Positions 16,835 to 25,686 of a stretch of DNA of 64,000 bases are shown here, piece after piece; position 1 is the stretch's first letter; each line of letters begins with the position of its first letter. Both the position numbers and the translations under genes were made by a program. The DNA is taken from assembly GCF_000222765.1 (NCBI RefSeq), contig NZ_AFUE01000008.1:188501-252500 (forward strand), given 5' to 3'. The notes beneath the pieces are model-generated. The model had not been told where the DNA came from. It saw nothing but the letters and a program-made list of their open reading frames with translations, and made no database searches. The DNA comes from Streptococcus cristatus ATCC 51100 (GTDB taxonomy: Bacteria; Bacillota; Bacilli; Lactobacillales; Streptococcaceae).

Positions 16835-17269
16835 ATGTGGCATAAAAAATATTTGAACGAGTTGGATACACTAGAGTTTTACAAGATTCTAAAACTGCGG
16901 ATCGATACCTTTGTCGTCGAGCAAGAGCGAATCTACCATAAATTGGATGAAAAAGACTTAAAAGCTGTTCACATTTTTCATGTTAATAAACAAGAGGAAA
17001 TAGATGCCTATGCCCGCGTGTTTGAGAAAGCTGAAAAAGTCGTTTTTGGTCGACTTGTGACGGCCTCGTCAGCCAGAGGAAAGGGTTTGGGGAGTAGATT
17101 GGTAGAGGAAATCTTGATTCTTTGTGAGAAAGAATGGCTTGGAAAAATCATTGAAATTGAAGCCCAGGAGCAAGTCGTAGGGTTCTATGAAAAATTCGGC
17201 TTTGTAACTCAAGGAGAGCCCTTTATCTTTGAATCGACGCCTCATATCAAAATGATTTACAAAAAATAA
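16835..17269 (+). CDS. GNAT family N-acetyltransferase (ElaA-like)
   Basis: The 144-residue protein has the acetyl-CoA binding signature VTASSARGKGLGSRLVEE (residues 74-91) and the N-terminal FVVEQERIYHKLDEKD segment seen in ElaA-type acetyltransferases. Substrate is unknown. The gene is divergent from marR, whose operator occupies the shared promoter region, so it may be part of the MarR response. A terminator lies 3' of it. Confidence 0.85.
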   Translation: MWHKKYLNELDTLEFYKILKLRIDTFVVEQERIYHKLDEKDLKAVHIFHVNKQEEIDAYARVFEKAEKVVFGRLVTASSARGKGLGSRLVEEILILCEKEWLGKIIEIEAQEQVVGFYEKFGFVTQGEPFIFESTPHIKMIYKK

Positions 17270-17319
17270 AAAAATCCAGTTGATGAACCGCTCATAGTGA
17301 CGGTGTCTCAACTGGATTT
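17268..17319. terminator. Bidirectional terminator between the GNAT and DUF960 genes
   Basis: AAAAATCCAGTTGA and TCAACTGGATTTT pair over 12-13 bp around a 24-nt loop. The two flanking genes converge on it. Confidence 0.8.
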
Positions 17320-17325
17320 TATTTT

Positions 17326-17643
17326 TTAAAACATAGAGTATTCATCGGCTAACATGACCGTCTCTCTGCCGTTATTATCCACAACGTAGATCATGCGAGG
17401 GTAGAATGGGTCAAATTTATAGGTGAAATCAAAGGAGATGAGTGTATCGAGATGGTCCTCAGAGAAGCGAAAAGTCAGCTTCCCTTCGTTATTGATCAAT
17501 TCGAAGCGAATCAGGTTATTCAGGGGAAAGACATCTTTAAGGAAGTTGTCGATAATGTACCAGAAAGTGTCAATCACATCATCTGGCAAGCTAGTGATAA
17601 CGCCAAAGCTGGCATAGCGACCACGAGTATTGGTAAAAGCCAT
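17326..17643 (-). CDS. DUF960 family protein
   Basis: This 105-residue soluble protein of the Gram-positive DUF960 family has no known function. It starts MAFTNTRGRYASFGVITSLP, a family-typical N terminus, and contains a WYIIDNFLKDVFPLNN segment. The ATG at 17643 is 8 nt after AAGGAG; a GTG nine bases earlier overlaps that site and is unlikely to be used. Confidence 0.8.
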   Translation of the reverse strand: MAFTNTRGRYASFGVITSLPDDVIDTFWYIIDNFLKDVFPLNNLIRFELINNEGKLTFRFSEDHLDTLISFDFTYKFDPFYPRMIYVVDNNGRETVMLADEYSMF

Positions 17644-17802
17644 GAGACTCACTCCTTTCTGGAAACCTAGCTGCGGTAGACCAAATATCAGTCATTTAGT
17701 GTGACACAGCAATATTGTTGGTTCTATCATACAAGAAATAAGTAGGAATTGCAAGAAATTGCTTCCTTGCTGGACGGAGGTATTTTGAGAAAGAGAGCAA
17801 GA

Positions 17803-17823
17803 AAAAAGAGCTTGCGCTCTTTG
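17803..17823 (-). terminator. Terminator of ntdP
   Basis: On the minus strand, AAAGAGC-GCAA-GCTCTTT is followed by TTTC, a tight GNRA-type hairpin just after the ntdP stop. Confidence 0.75.
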
Positions 17824-17829
17824 ACAACT

Positions 17830-18363
17830 TTATCGATTCTTTAGTTCAACATAACGTTTGTACCAAATTTTCACATAAGCATCGGAGAAGGGACCGCGTT
17901 CGTTGTTGATCCAGTCAACCAGAATCTTAACGTTTTCCTTGAGAATGAAATCCAAATCATCCGAATAGTTCATTTGCCTTTTATGACGCTCATACTCTTC
18001 CACATCAAGCAGCCGTTTTTCTCCGTCTGTGAAGACCTTGACATCTAAATCATAGTCGATGTACTTGAGGGCTTCGTTGTCCAGATAGTAGGGGCTGGCA
18101 AGGTTGCAGTAGTATGAAGTGCCATTGTCACGAATCATGGCAATGATATTAAACCAATATTTCTTATGAAAATAGACAATGGCAGGCTCTCGTGTTACCC
18201 AACGCCGGCCATCACTTTCTGTTACCAGTGTGTGGTCATTAACGCCAATAATGGCATTTTCTGTTGTCTTTAGTACCATGGTATCTCGCCAAGTGCGGTG
18301 AAGATTCCCATCATGCTTATAACTTTGAATTGTAATAAAGTCGCCTTCTTTGGGAAGTTTCAT
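17830..18363 (-). CDS. ntdP: DUF402 nucleoside tri-/diphosphate phosphatase
   Basis: The 177-residue protein belongs to the DUF402 family. Characterised Gram-positive members hydrolyse nucleoside tri- and diphosphates with divalent metal. The sequence from [19 protein letters not shown] through [20 protein letters not shown], and an acidic stretch near DYDLDVKVF that supplies metal ligands, match streptococcal members. It lies downstream of recX in the same direction, as is usual in this genus. Start chosen at ATG 18363, after GTAGG. Confidence 0.85.
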   Translation of the reverse strand: MKLPKEGDFITIQSYKHDGNLHRTWRDTMVLKTTENAIIGVNDHTLVTESDGRRWVTREPAIVYFHKKYWFNIIAMIRDNGTSYYCNLASPYYLDNEALKYIDYDLDVKVFTDGEKRLLDVEEYERHKRQMNYSDDLDFILKENVKILVDWINNERGPFSDAYVKIWYKRYVELKNR

Positions 18364-18449
18364 AACCTACCAACTTTCTACAATTTTTAAGTTTATCCTC
18401 TTTATTGTAACATATTTTCATAAAAATGCCTAAGTTTTCATAGAAAATC

Positions 18450-19226
18450 TTAAAGATATTCTCTCAGAGCGCTGGCAATGTCCGAAAAATCATAGCCTTT
18501 GCGGGCCAAAGCTTGGGTCAGACGCTGTTTTAAGTCATAGCCGTCGTACTTTTTGGAGTACTTGCGGTATTGCTTGTCTAGCTCTTTGTAGAGCAGCTCT
18601 TGTTGGTTTTCTTGGTCTTCTTCGATGTCTAAATGTTGATAAGCCTCTTTGGCTTGTCCATAGGAAAATCCTTTGTTTATCAGGGCTTGGAGAATTTTAT
18701 CTTGCAGCGCCTTGCTGGGAAGCTTGCCTTGGTATTTTTTGAGCAATTTTTCGGCAACTCGTTCAGCTACTTCAGCGAAATCAAATTGTCTTAGCTCTTC
18801 TTCGATAATAGTGCTAGAAATCCCTTTTTGACTGAGTTTTTGCTTGAGAACAAAAGCGCCCTTGTCGCCAGTGAGAAGGTTGGATTGAATAAAAGAATTG
18901 GCATATTTTCTGTCGTTGATCCAATTTTCTTTTTTCAAAGCGTCTAAAACCTGGCTGATAATTTCTGGCTGGATATCGTTCTGGGTCAGATAGTCCTTGA
19001 CTTCCTTGGCAGTTCTTTGCTTGAAGGAGAGATGGTAGAGGGCTAGATTTTTGCCGTAGGAGAATTGGGCATAGTGTTGAATTTCTGATAGCTCCTGCTC
19101 TGTGATTTCCATTCCTTTAGACAGCATGAAGCGGACAATGGTGTCTTCGGTGATATAGAGCTTTTTACTATCGTCCATCTCCAAGAGGTAGAGTCTTTTC
19201 TTCTTTTCGATTTTTGTGATTTTCAT
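18450..19226 (-). CDS. recX: RecX regulator of RecA
   Basis: RecX binds and modulates RecA filaments. The 258-residue length is normal for Firmicutes, where the protein has several three-helix repeats. The repeats are readable as [27 protein letters not shown] and [11 protein letters not shown]. The C terminus ends in [20 protein letters not shown]. It lies 26 nt downstream of the kinase-like gene and before ntdP, all on the minus strand. Confidence 0.93.
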   Translation of the reverse strand: MKITKIEKKKRLYLLEMDDSKKLYITEDTIVRFMLSKGMEITEQELSEIQHYAQFSYGKNLALYHLSFKQRTAKEVKDYLTQNDIQPEIISQVLDALKKENWINDRKYANSFIQSNLLTGDKGAFVLKQKLSQKGISSTIIEEELRQFDFAEVAERVAEKLLKKYQGKLPSKALQDKILQALINKGFSYGQAKEAYQHLDIEEDQENQQELLYKELDKQYRKYSKKYDGYDLKQRLTQALARKGYDFSDIASALREYL

Positions 19227-19252
19227 AGAGAATTTTGGTAAAGTCCTTTCTT

Positions 19253-20029
19253 TTAGCCAAATGCTTCAAAGGCAGCAATCAAGCGCAGCTTGTCTGTATC
19301 AACATTCTTCCGGCCATAGTAGTCGAGAAAGAGCTCTGCATATTGAGGGTCAGATAAATTATAAGTAAGGGACCAGATCGCCCAGTAAAGGTCAATGTGG
19401 TGATCGCTAAAGCCTGCGAGTCCAACGTCAATGAAGCAGGAAAAGTTTGCTGCGTCTTTCAGAATGAAATTGGGCAAACAGGCGTCTCCGTGAATCAAGG
19501 CGTCCGCTGTTAGTAGATGTCCCTGTTCTTGGATAAGTTGATATGCTTCCTTACGGCTTTGGATGTGAAATTGAGGCAGCAAGGCTTTTTGATAAAAGCA
19601 ACCTTTCTGATAATTTTCCTCTGCCTGCTCTTTATAGTGTTGGAGGCGATGCTGGATTGGGAAATGCTGGGGTTGGATGCTGTGAAGTTTTTTGAGTGCG
19701 GCAGCCATTGTTTGGCAAAGCTCTTCTGGCTGTTGAAGAAAGGCTAGGGCGTCCTTGCCCTCGGCTTCTCTAGTCAGCAGGTAGTCATGATCTGCTGATA
19801 GGTAGTGAGTGACAGGCACACCGAGTTCTTGCTTCTCAAACCATTTGGCAAGTGTGGCTTCTTGGGCTAACTGGCCTTTTTGGTCAATTTTCAAATAATA
19901 GCCCGTATCGGCATAGAAAACACGGGCACTTGAATGTGAGGAGCTGTCGTAAAAGTTGGCTCCCTCTAGATAAGTTCGGATTTGCTCAGGGAAATGGACT
20001 AGTGGAAGGGATATTTTTTCTGCTTTCAT
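19253..20029 (-). CDS. APH(3')-like aminoglycoside/small-molecule kinase
   Basis: The 258-residue protein has the fold signatures of aminoglycoside phosphotransferases. The catalytic loop [11 protein letters not shown] carries the Asp and Asn, and the DFG-like [19 protein letters not shown] holds the metal-binding Asp. The N-lobe lysine is in GYYLKID. Chromosomal homologues are common in streptococci and are not by themselves evidence of resistance. The start is at ATG 20029: an extended -10 (TGTTACAAT) ends 6 nt before it and there is no ribosome site, so the message may be leaderless. It is divergent from the rRNA methyltransferase gene. Confidence 0.78.
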   Translation of the reverse strand: MKAEKISLPLVHFPEQIRTYLEGANFYDSSSHSSARVFYADTGYYLKIDQKGQLAQEATLAKWFEKQELGVPVTHYLSADHDYLLTREAEGKDALAFLQQPEELCQTMAAALKKLHSIQPQHFPIQHRLQHYKEQAEENYQKGCFYQKALLPQFHIQSRKEAYQLIQEQGHLLTADALIHGDACLPNFILKDAANFSCFIDVGLAGFSDHHIDLYWAIWSLTYNLSDPQYAELFLDYYGRKNVDTDKLRLIAAFEAFG

Positions 20030-20035
20030 ACTTTT

Positions 20036-20078
20036 ATTGTAACATATTCTCAACGAATCGACTCTAGCATGGTATAAT
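20036..20078. promoter_or_regulatory. Divergent pair of extended -10 promoters, both apparently leaderless
   Basis: TGTTACAAT on the minus strand (hexamer 20041-20036) faces the kinase gene, whose ATG is 20029. TGGTATAAT on the plus strand (hexamer 20073-20078) faces the methyltransferase, whose ATG is 20085. In both cases the first transcribed base should be at or beside the A of ATG. Confidence 0.5.
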
Positions 20079-20084
20079 AGAGGC

Positions 20085-21443
20085 ATGAATGTAAAAGTGA
20101 AGCAAAGAATCCCTCTCAAAATCAAGAAAATGGGAATCAATGGGGAAGGGATTGGATTTTATAAGAAAACGCTGGTCTTTGTGCCGGGGGCTTTGAAGGG
20201 CGAAGAAGTTTACTGTCAGGTGACCAAGGTGCAGCGGAATTTTATCGAGGCCAAGCTCCTCACAATCAACAAACGGTCAAAATTTCGGGTGGAAGCGCCG
20301 TGTGAGATTTATGAAAGCTGCGGAGGCTGTCAAATCATGCACCTCCACTATGACAAGCAGTTGGAATTTAAGGAAGACTTGCTGCGTCAGGCTCTGAAAA
20401 AGTTTGCGCCAGCTGGCTACGAAAATTATGAAATCCGTCCGACCATTGGTATGCAGGAGCCGCTCTATTATAGAGCCAAGCTGCAGTTTCAGACTCGGAA
20501 ATTTAAGGATGAGGTCAAGGCAGGGCTCTATGCCCAGAATTCCCACTATCTGGTCTCGCTGAAAAACTGTCTGGTTCAGGACAAGGTAACGCAGGCTATT
20601 GTCAATAAGGTAGCTCGGCTTTTAGGTAAATACAGACTGCCCATCTACGATGAGCGCAAGACAACTGGAGTGCGTACCGTCATGATTCGCAGAGCCAGAA
20701 AGACGGGTCAGGTGCAGATGATTTTTGTAACAGGGCGCAAGCTAGATTTTTCTCTAGTCGTTCGAGACCTAGTGGCTGAATTTCCTGAGTTGGAGACAGT
20801 GGCGGTTAATTATCATACGAGCAAGTCCAGTGAGATTTACGGGGATAAGACAGAGATTATCTGGGGCGAGGAGGCTATCCAAGAAGGAGTGTTGGATTAT
20901 GAGTTCTCCCTGTCGCCTCGGGCTTTCTATCAGCTCAATCCTGAGCAGACAGAGGTGCTCTATGGGGAGGCGGTTAAGGCGCTGGATGTGACGGAAGAAG
21001 ACCATTTGATTGACGCCTATTGCGGAGTGGGGACCATCGGCTTTGCCTTTGCTAAAAGGGTTAAATCTTTGCGGGGCATGGACATCATCCCTGAAGCGAT
21101 TGAAGATGCTAAACGCAATGCGAAACGAATGGGATTTGATAATACGCTCTACGAGGCTGGAACGGCAGAGGAGATTATTCCTCGCTGGTATGCTGAGGGC
21201 TATCGGGCGAATGCCTTGATTGTCGACCCGCCGCGAACGGGTCTTGACGATAAGCTGCTGGAGACGATTGTCCGCTATGCACCTGAAAAGATGGTCTACG
21301 TTTCCTGCAATGTTTCAACTCTGGCTCGGGATTTGGTCAAACTCTGTCAGGTCTACGATGTCCACTACATCCAGTCGGTTGATATGTTTCCACATACCGC
21401 TCGGACGGAAGCAGTAGTGAAATTGGTCAAAAAAGACAAGTAA
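20085..21443 (+). CDS. 23S rRNA (uracil-5-)-methyltransferase, TrmA/RlmD family
   Basis: The 452-residue enzyme makes 5-methyluridine in 23S rRNA. In order it has a TRAM RNA-binding domain (residues 5-58) and an iron-sulphur motif ([10 protein letters not shown] plus Cys in LKNCLVQ). The AdoMet motif is [12 protein letters not shown] and DPPRTGLD is near residue 370. The nucleophilic Cys lies in [10 protein letters not shown]. Streptococci carry two such paralogues; the recX/ntdP neighbourhood suggests the one that is not the bifunctional RlmCD, but I cannot be sure. The -10 TATAAT ends 6 nt before the ATG, so the mRNA may be leaderless. Confidence 0.88.
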   Translation: MNVKVKQRIPLKIKKMGINGEGIGFYKKTLVFVPGALKGEEVYCQVTKVQRNFIEAKLLTINKRSKFRVEAPCEIYESCGGCQIMHLHYDKQLEFKEDLLRQALKKFAPAGYENYEIRPTIGMQEPLYYRAKLQFQTRKFKDEVKAGLYAQNSHYLVSLKNCLVQDKVTQAIVNKVARLLGKYRLPIYDERKTTGVRTVMIRRARKTGQVQMIFVTGRKLDFSLVVRDLVAEFPELETVAVNYHTSKSSEIYGDKTEIIWGEEAIQEGVLDYEFSLSPRAFYQLNPEQTEVLYGEAVKALDVTEEDHLIDAYCGVGTIGFAFAKRVKSLRGMDIIPEAIEDAKRNAKRMGFDNTLYEAGTAEEIIPRWYAEGYRANALIVDPPRTGLDDKLLETIVRYAPEKMVYVSCNVSTLARDLVKLCQVYDVHYIQSVDMFPHTARTEAVVKLVKKDK

Positions 21444-21485
21444 AAGAGCGATTTATTTAGAAACAAGCCTAAATGAACAGCAAAA

Positions 21486-21660
21486 GAGGCTGGGACAAAA
21501 GTCCTAGCCTCTCAATTGTCTTTGGATTATCGAGCAAGACGCAGTGGTTGAGTGGGCTCTACTACGCTGATTTCATCAGCTTTTATAGCCCTACTCAACT
21601 GTGCGGAGGTGGGACGACGAAATCGAATTCTAACGAATTACCGATTTCTGTCCCACTCTC
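21486..21660 (-). repeat. 175-bp three-hairpin interspersed repeat, copy B
   Basis: This copy is inverted relative to copy A at 14441-14615 and differs from it at only two positions, both substitutions. It lies between the convergent 23S methyltransferase and FabK-like genes, where its outer hairpins could end both transcripts. Confidence 0.9.
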
Positions 21661-21675
21661 TTTTGAGTTAGAGGA

Positions 21676-22608
21676 TTATAGCTTGATTTCAGTGTTTTGG
21701 AGAACCTTTTGGGCATCGGCAACGATTGTGTCGAGGATTTCTTTACATGGACGAATTTCCTTGACTAAGCCTGCGATTTGGCCACTCATCATAGAGCCAT
21801 GCACGGTATCTCCTTCATAAACAGCTTTAGAAAGAGAACCGATGGTGATTTCTTCGAGTTCATCACGATTGGTGCCCTTGTTTTCTAGTTCGATATAGTG
21901 GTCGGTCATTTCATTGCGGATACAACGAACCGGTGCACCAGCAATACGACCAGTAACGGCAGTAGCAGTGTCATTGGCTGCGACAATGGCATCCTTGTAG
22001 CCTGCTGAAATTGGGCATTCTTCAGAAGCTAGGAAGATAGTTCCCATCTGAACCCCTTGTGCACCGAGGACAAAAGCGGCAGCGAGACCACGACCATCGG
22101 CAACGCCACCTGCAGCGATGACTGGAATATCAACGGAGTCAACAATCTGAGGAATGAGAGCCATAGTATTGGTTTCACCGATGTGGCCACCAGCTTCAGA
22201 ACCTTCAGCAATCACGGCATCAACTCCGAGCTCTTGCATTTTTTGTGCGTGTTTGACACTGGCAATAACAGGGATTACCTTGATACCTGCCTCTTTCAGA
22301 TAAGGCATGATGAATTTTGGTGTACCAGCCCCAGTCGTTACGACAGGAACTTTTTCTTCAATGATGACCGTCACAATCTCCTTGATATTTTTCATCATGA
22401 GCATGACATTGACGGCAAATGGCTTGTCAGTCAATTTACGCAGTTCACGGATTTCTTCGCGCAACTGCTCACCCGTCATTCCACCTGAAGCAATGATTCC
22501 CAGTCCGCCAGCTTCTGAAACAGCTGCCGCCAGTTGGTAGTGGGAAATCTGAGCCATAGCTCCTTGGAAAATAGGGTACTTGATATTCAACAATTTTGTA
22601 ATAGACAT
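21676..22608 (-). CDS. FabK-like flavin enzyme (nitronate monooxygenase/enoyl-ACP reductase II family)
   Basis: The 310-residue TIM-barrel flavoprotein resembles streptococcal FabK, the enoyl-ACP reductase of fatty-acid synthesis, in several segments: YPIFQGAMA, AGGLGIIASGG, DKPFAVNVML, VVTTGAG, IAEGSEAGGHIG, VIAAGGVADGRG and SMMSGQIAGLV. The main fabK lies in the fab operon, whereas this gene stands alone, so it is probably a paralogue or a 2-nitropropane dioxygenase-type enzyme. Its promoter (TTGAAA-17-TATAAT) carries a cre-like site over the -35 box. Confidence 0.78.
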   Translation of the reverse strand: MSITKLLNIKYPIFQGAMAQISHYQLAAAVSEAGGLGIIASGGMTGEQLREEIRELRKLTDKPFAVNVMLMMKNIKEIVTVIIEEKVPVVTTGAGTPKFIMPYLKEAGIKVIPVIASVKHAQKMQELGVDAVIAEGSEAGGHIGETNTMALIPQIVDSVDIPVIAAGGVADGRGLAAAFVLGAQGVQMGTIFLASEECPISAGYKDAIVAANDTATAVTGRIAGAPVRCIRNEMTDHYIELENKGTNRDELEEITIGSLSKAVYEGDTVHGSMMSGQIAGLVKEIRPCKEILDTIVADAQKVLQNTEIKL

Positions 22609-22639
22609 AGGGCAACTCCTTTATTCTGTATTTAAAATC

Positions 22640-22668
22640 ATTATATCACTATAGTAAAGCGTTTTCAA
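22640..22668 (-). promoter_or_regulatory. Promoter of the FabK-like gene with overlapping cre-like site
   Basis: On the minus strand TTGAAA (22668-22663) and TATAAT (22645-22640) are 17 bases apart. GTAAAGCGTTTTCA at 22654-22667 matches 12 of 14 positions of a cre site and covers the -35 box, predicting CcpA repression. Confidence 0.55.
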
Positions 22669-22901
22669 TGAAGCTGTAATCTGGCAAAAGCCAGGAGTTT
22701 GTGAAAGAAATCTCAGAAATGGTTGATAAGAATAGCCTTTCCTTGTGAAATTAAATTTATCAGTGTCCTTATAACAATAACTTATAGCCTATTAGAATTT
22801 GTTATATACTCCAAGCTTGGATTTGAGCAAGTGATGGAAAGGATTTTTATTGGACGCATCTTTTGTGATATAATAATAAAAAATACACGGAGGTAGGGCA
22901 T

Positions 22902-23132
22902 ATGGATAATGTGATTGATTTGTCTATTCCAGTGGCAGAAGTGATTGAGAAGCAGCCTGAAGTTTTAGATGTCTTGGTCGAGTTGGGCTTTAAGCCTCTG
23001 GCCAATCCTGTTATGCGCAATACAGTCGGGCGCGTGGTTTCTATCAAAAAAGGAGCCAGCATGAACGGTATTGACCTGAATAAAATCAAGCAAACTCTGG
23101 AATTGAACGGCTATGAAGTGGTGGGGATTTAG
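22902..23132 (+). CDS. DUF1858 domain protein
   Basis: This 76-residue protein of the DUF1858/ScdA N-terminal-like family begins MDNVIDLSIPVAEVIEKQPE and ends with the GYEVVGI type C terminus. Such domains accompany hemerythrin-like iron-centre repair and anaerobic proteins. The ATG follows CGGAGGTAGGG, and an extended -10 (TGATATAAT) ends at 22874. It is 2 nt upstream of the DUF438 gene, so they form one transcript. Confidence 0.82.
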   Translation: MDNVIDLSIPVAEVIEKQPEVLDVLVELGFKPLANPVMRNTVGRVVSIKKGASMNGIDLNKIKQTLELNGYEVVGI

Positions 23133-23134
23133 AA

Positions 23135-24496
23135 ATGGCTACTGAACGCATTGAAGTCCTCAAGTCTATCTTGCTAGATTTACATAATGGAGCTTCAGCA
23201 GAGTCCGTTCAGGAGCTTTTCAACGAGTATTTTGCTGGTGTGTCCGCTATCGAAATCAGCCTGATGGAGCATGAGCTGATGAACTCGGATACGGGAGTGA
23301 CTTTCGAAGATGTCATGTCCCTCTGCAATGTCCATGCCAACCTCTTTAAAGGTGCCATTCAGGATGTGGAGGTGGCTGATACCGACCATCCAGGCCATCC
23401 TGTTCAGATCTTCAAACAGGAAAATTTAGCGCTGCGGGCTGCCCTTATGCGGGTTCGCAGGCTCCTATCCACCTATGAAAGTACAGAAGATGAGGAGCTT
23501 CTTCCTGAAATCCGCAAGGGACTCCAGCGCCAGCTGGGTTTGGTGGGGCAGTTTGATATACACTATCAGCGCAAGGAAGAGCTTATGTTTCCTATCATGG
23601 AAAGCTACGGTCACGATTCGCCGCCCAAGGTCATGTGGGGAGTAGATGACCAGATTCGCGAACTTTTCCAAGAGGCTAAGATTGCTGCAGAGCAACTGCC
23701 GGATACTTCGATTCAAGAGGTCAAGGACAAGTTTGAGGTTTTTGCTGCTGAGTTTGAAGCTATGATTTTCAAGGAAGAATCCATCCTTCTCATGATACTC
23801 CTTGAGTCCTTTCATCAGGATGACTGGCTCAAGATTGCTGAGGAGAGTGATGCTTATGGCTATGCTATCATTAAGCCGACGGAGAAATGGATTCCTGCGC
23901 GGCGCTCATTCTCGGAGGAGGAAGCTGGGAATGCTGCTGATGAAGGAAGCGAAGCGCCAGCAAGCACAGAGCAGACTAGTGATGGCAGATTTGAGCAGGT
24001 CATTGATACGCCAGATGGTCAGGTCACCATTTCCTTTAAGCCTAAGGAAAAGAAGGAGCAAGCCTTTAATCGGGAGTCCCAGCAGCCTTTTGGCCATGGC
24101 TATCTGTCGGTGACGGAGGCCAATCTGATTTTGGACCATCTGCCCATGGAGATTACCTTTGTCAATAAGGACGATATTTTCCAGTATTATAATGACAGTG
24201 TGCCGGCGGACGAGATGATTTTCAAGCGGACGCCGTCCCAGATAGGGCGCGATGTCGAGCTCTGTCACCCGCCCAAGTTTTTGGATAAGGTCCGGCGGAT
24301 TTTCAAAGCTCTGCGCGAGGGAGAGCGGGACAAGTTTGAGATGTGGTTCAAGTCGGAATCGCGGGGCAAGTTTGTCCATGTGACCTATGCGGCGGTGCGG
24401 GATGAGGCCGGTGAATTTCAAGGGGTGCTGGAGTATGTACAGGACATTCAGCCCTTCCGTGATATTGACAGTGATTTTTACCGAGATTTGGACTAG
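23135..24496 (+). CDS. DUF438-hemerythrin-PAS protein
   Basis: The 453-residue cytoplasmic protein has an N-terminal DUF438 region (residues 1-70). A hemerythrin-type four-helix domain (about 85-230) follows, with candidate iron ligands in DTDHPGHPVQIF, FDIHYQRKEELMFPIME and AMIFKEESILL. An acidic linker precedes a C-terminal PAS-like domain (about 325-450; ANLILDHLPMEITFVNKDD). It looks like a sensor for oxygen, nitric oxide or redox state, but has no output domain. The DUF1858 protein made from the same transcript is its likely partner. Confidence 0.8.
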   Translation: MATERIEVLKSILLDLHNGASAESVQELFNEYFAGVSAIEISLMEHELMNSDTGVTFEDVMSLCNVHANLFKGAIQDVEVADTDHPGHPVQIFKQENLALRAALMRVRRLLSTYESTEDEELLPEIRKGLQRQLGLVGQFDIHYQRKEELMFPIMESYGHDSPPKVMWGVDDQIRELFQEAKIAAEQLPDTSIQEVKDKFEVFAAEFEAMIFKEESILLMILLESFHQDDWLKIAEESDAYGYAIIKPTEKWIPARRSFSEEEAGNAADEGSEAPASTEQTSDGRFEQVIDTPDGQVTISFKPKEKKEQAFNRESQQPFGHGYLSVTEANLILDHLPMEITFVNKDDIFQYYNDSVPADEMIFKRTPSQIGRDVELCHPPKFLDKVRRIFKALREGERDKFEMWFKSESRGKFVHVTYAAVRDEAGEFQGVLEYVQDIQPFRDIDSDFYRDLD

Positions 24497-24522
24497 GTAT
24501 TTGCAGTTAGAAAGTGAGAAAA

Positions 24523-24777
24523 ATGAGTTACGAACAGGAATTTTTACAGGAGTTTGAAGCTTGGGTCAAGACCCAGGTCATGATTAATGAGATGGCCCTC
24601 AAGGAGAGTCAGGCAGTCTACGAGGCGGACCAGGACGAGAGGGCCAAGGAAGCGGCTATTCGCTATGAAAGTCGTCTAGATGCTTACCAGTTCCTTTTAG
24701 GAAAATTCGCCAACTATCAGGCGGGCAAAGGATTTCACGACCTGCCAGATGGACTTTTGGGTGAGAGAAATTATTGA
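24523..24777 (+). CDS. DUF1912 family small protein
   Basis: The 84-residue, mostly helical acidic protein of the streptococcal DUF1912 family starts MSYEQEFLQEFEAWVKTQ and ends in the conserved GFHDLPDGLLGERNY. Function is unknown. The start ATG 24523 sits behind GTGAGAAAA; that GTG at 24514 is in frame but overlaps the ribosome site. It is the last gene before the valine T-box leader, whose promoter begins inside its stop codon region. Confidence 0.78.
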   Translation: MSYEQEFLQEFEAWVKTQVMINEMALKESQAVYEADQDERAKEAAIRYESRLDAYQFLLGKFANYQAGKGFHDLPDGLLGERNY

Positions 24778-24802
24778 TTTTTCGCTGGAAAGGTGATAGA
24801 AT
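24774..24802 (+). promoter_or_regulatory. Promoter of the valine T-box leader
   Basis: TTGATT at 24774-24779 and TAGAAT at 24797-24802 with 17 bases between. The predicted start lies at the base of stem I. Confidence 0.65.
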
Positions 24803-24807
24803 AGGTT

Positions 24808-25100
24808 CATCAGAGGTGTTTTGAGTCAAGCATTTTACAGAAAGTGGCGGTGCTGAGAAGTCCACAAATGTGTCAAAACTGGTTGCTGATGGATGAAAAA
24901 TTGAAATACAAGTGTCTTTTTGTTTCCTTTTAGGACTAGGCAAGGAGCTGCAGGCTATACTAGCGTATGCCAAAGCGACTTAACGCCGTCATAAAAGAGA
25001 AAGAATAAGAGAAAAGTTGCGGGCGCTTGCCCGAAATTGGGTGGTACCGCGGATAAACACATTCGTCCCTTTCTAGTCTGACTAGGAAGGGATTATTTTT
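24808..25100 (+). promoter_or_regulatory. T-box riboswitch, valine specific (GUU specifier)
   Basis: Stem I is closed by CATCAG (24808-24813) and CTGATG (24886-24891). The codon position just before it reads GTT-G (24882-24885), a Val specifier followed by a purine. The tryptophan T-box at 46611 has exactly the same geometry. The T-box sequence TGGGTGGTACCGCG lies at 25038-25051, and the terminator TCCCTTTCTAGT/ACTAGGAAGGGA at 25066-25092. Uncharged tRNA-Val should promote read-through into the downstream acetyltransferase gene and on to valS. Confidence 0.9.
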
Positions 25101-25122
25101 ATGTTGCGGAAAGGAGGTTTGA

Positions 25123-25686
25123 ATGAAACTTCTTGAATCTTATAATGGTAAAGAGTTGCCAAGGTTGGAAACTGAGCATTTGATATTGCGTCAGAGAACG
25201 GCAGATGATGTGGAGGATATGTTTGCTTATGCTAGTCTGCCTGAGGTCTGTTATCCAGCTGGCTTTCCTCCTATAGATAGCTTGGAAGCAGAGCGTGACT
25301 ATTTTGAAAATCTAGAAAAGAAGGAACTTCCGTCTGGCTATGGCATTACAGTTAAGGGGGATGACCGAGTCATTGGCTCTTGTGACTTCAATCATCGCCA
25401 TGAAGATGATGTCTTTGAAATTGGCTACCTCCTGCATCCAGATTATTGGGGGAAGGGTTATGTGCCAGAAGCCGTCAGTGCTTTGATAGAAGTCGCTTTT
25501 ACCATTCTTAAACTCCACAAGGTTGAAATTCGATGCTTTGATTACAATAAACAAAGTCAGCGAGTTGCAGAAAAACTTGGCTTTACCCTTGAAGCTCGCA
25601 TCCGGGACCGCAAAGATGCCCAAGGCAATCGCTGTGCAGAGTTGGCTTATGGCTTGCTGAGGAGTGAGTGGGAGGTGCAGAAATGA
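25123..25686 (+). CDS. RimJ/RimL-type GNAT acetyltransferase
   Basis: The 187-residue protein has the family segments LILRQRTADDVEDMF, EIGYLLHPDYWGKGYVPEA (acetyl-CoA loop, residues 97-115) and RVAEKLGFTLEARIRD. Members acetylate ribosomal proteins or small substrates; the target here is unknown. It is the first gene after the valine T-box, and its ATG follows AAAGGAGG. The next gene overlaps its stop by 4 nt (ATGA). Confidence 0.85.
   Translation: MKLLESYNGKELPRLETEHLILRQRTADDVEDMFAYASLPEVCYPAGFPPIDSLEAERDYFENLEKKELPSGYGITVKGDDRVIGSCDFNHRHEDDVFEIGYLLHPDYWGKGYVPEAVSALIEVAFTILKLHKVEIRCFDYNKQSQRVAEKLGFTLEARIRDRKDAQGNRCAELAYGLLRSEWEVQK

Noticed and set aside
19253-20029. APH-like gene as an aminoglycoside resistance determinant
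   Set aside because: It sits in a core recX-ntdP neighbourhood and is a distant family member; kinase fold alone does not show resistance.
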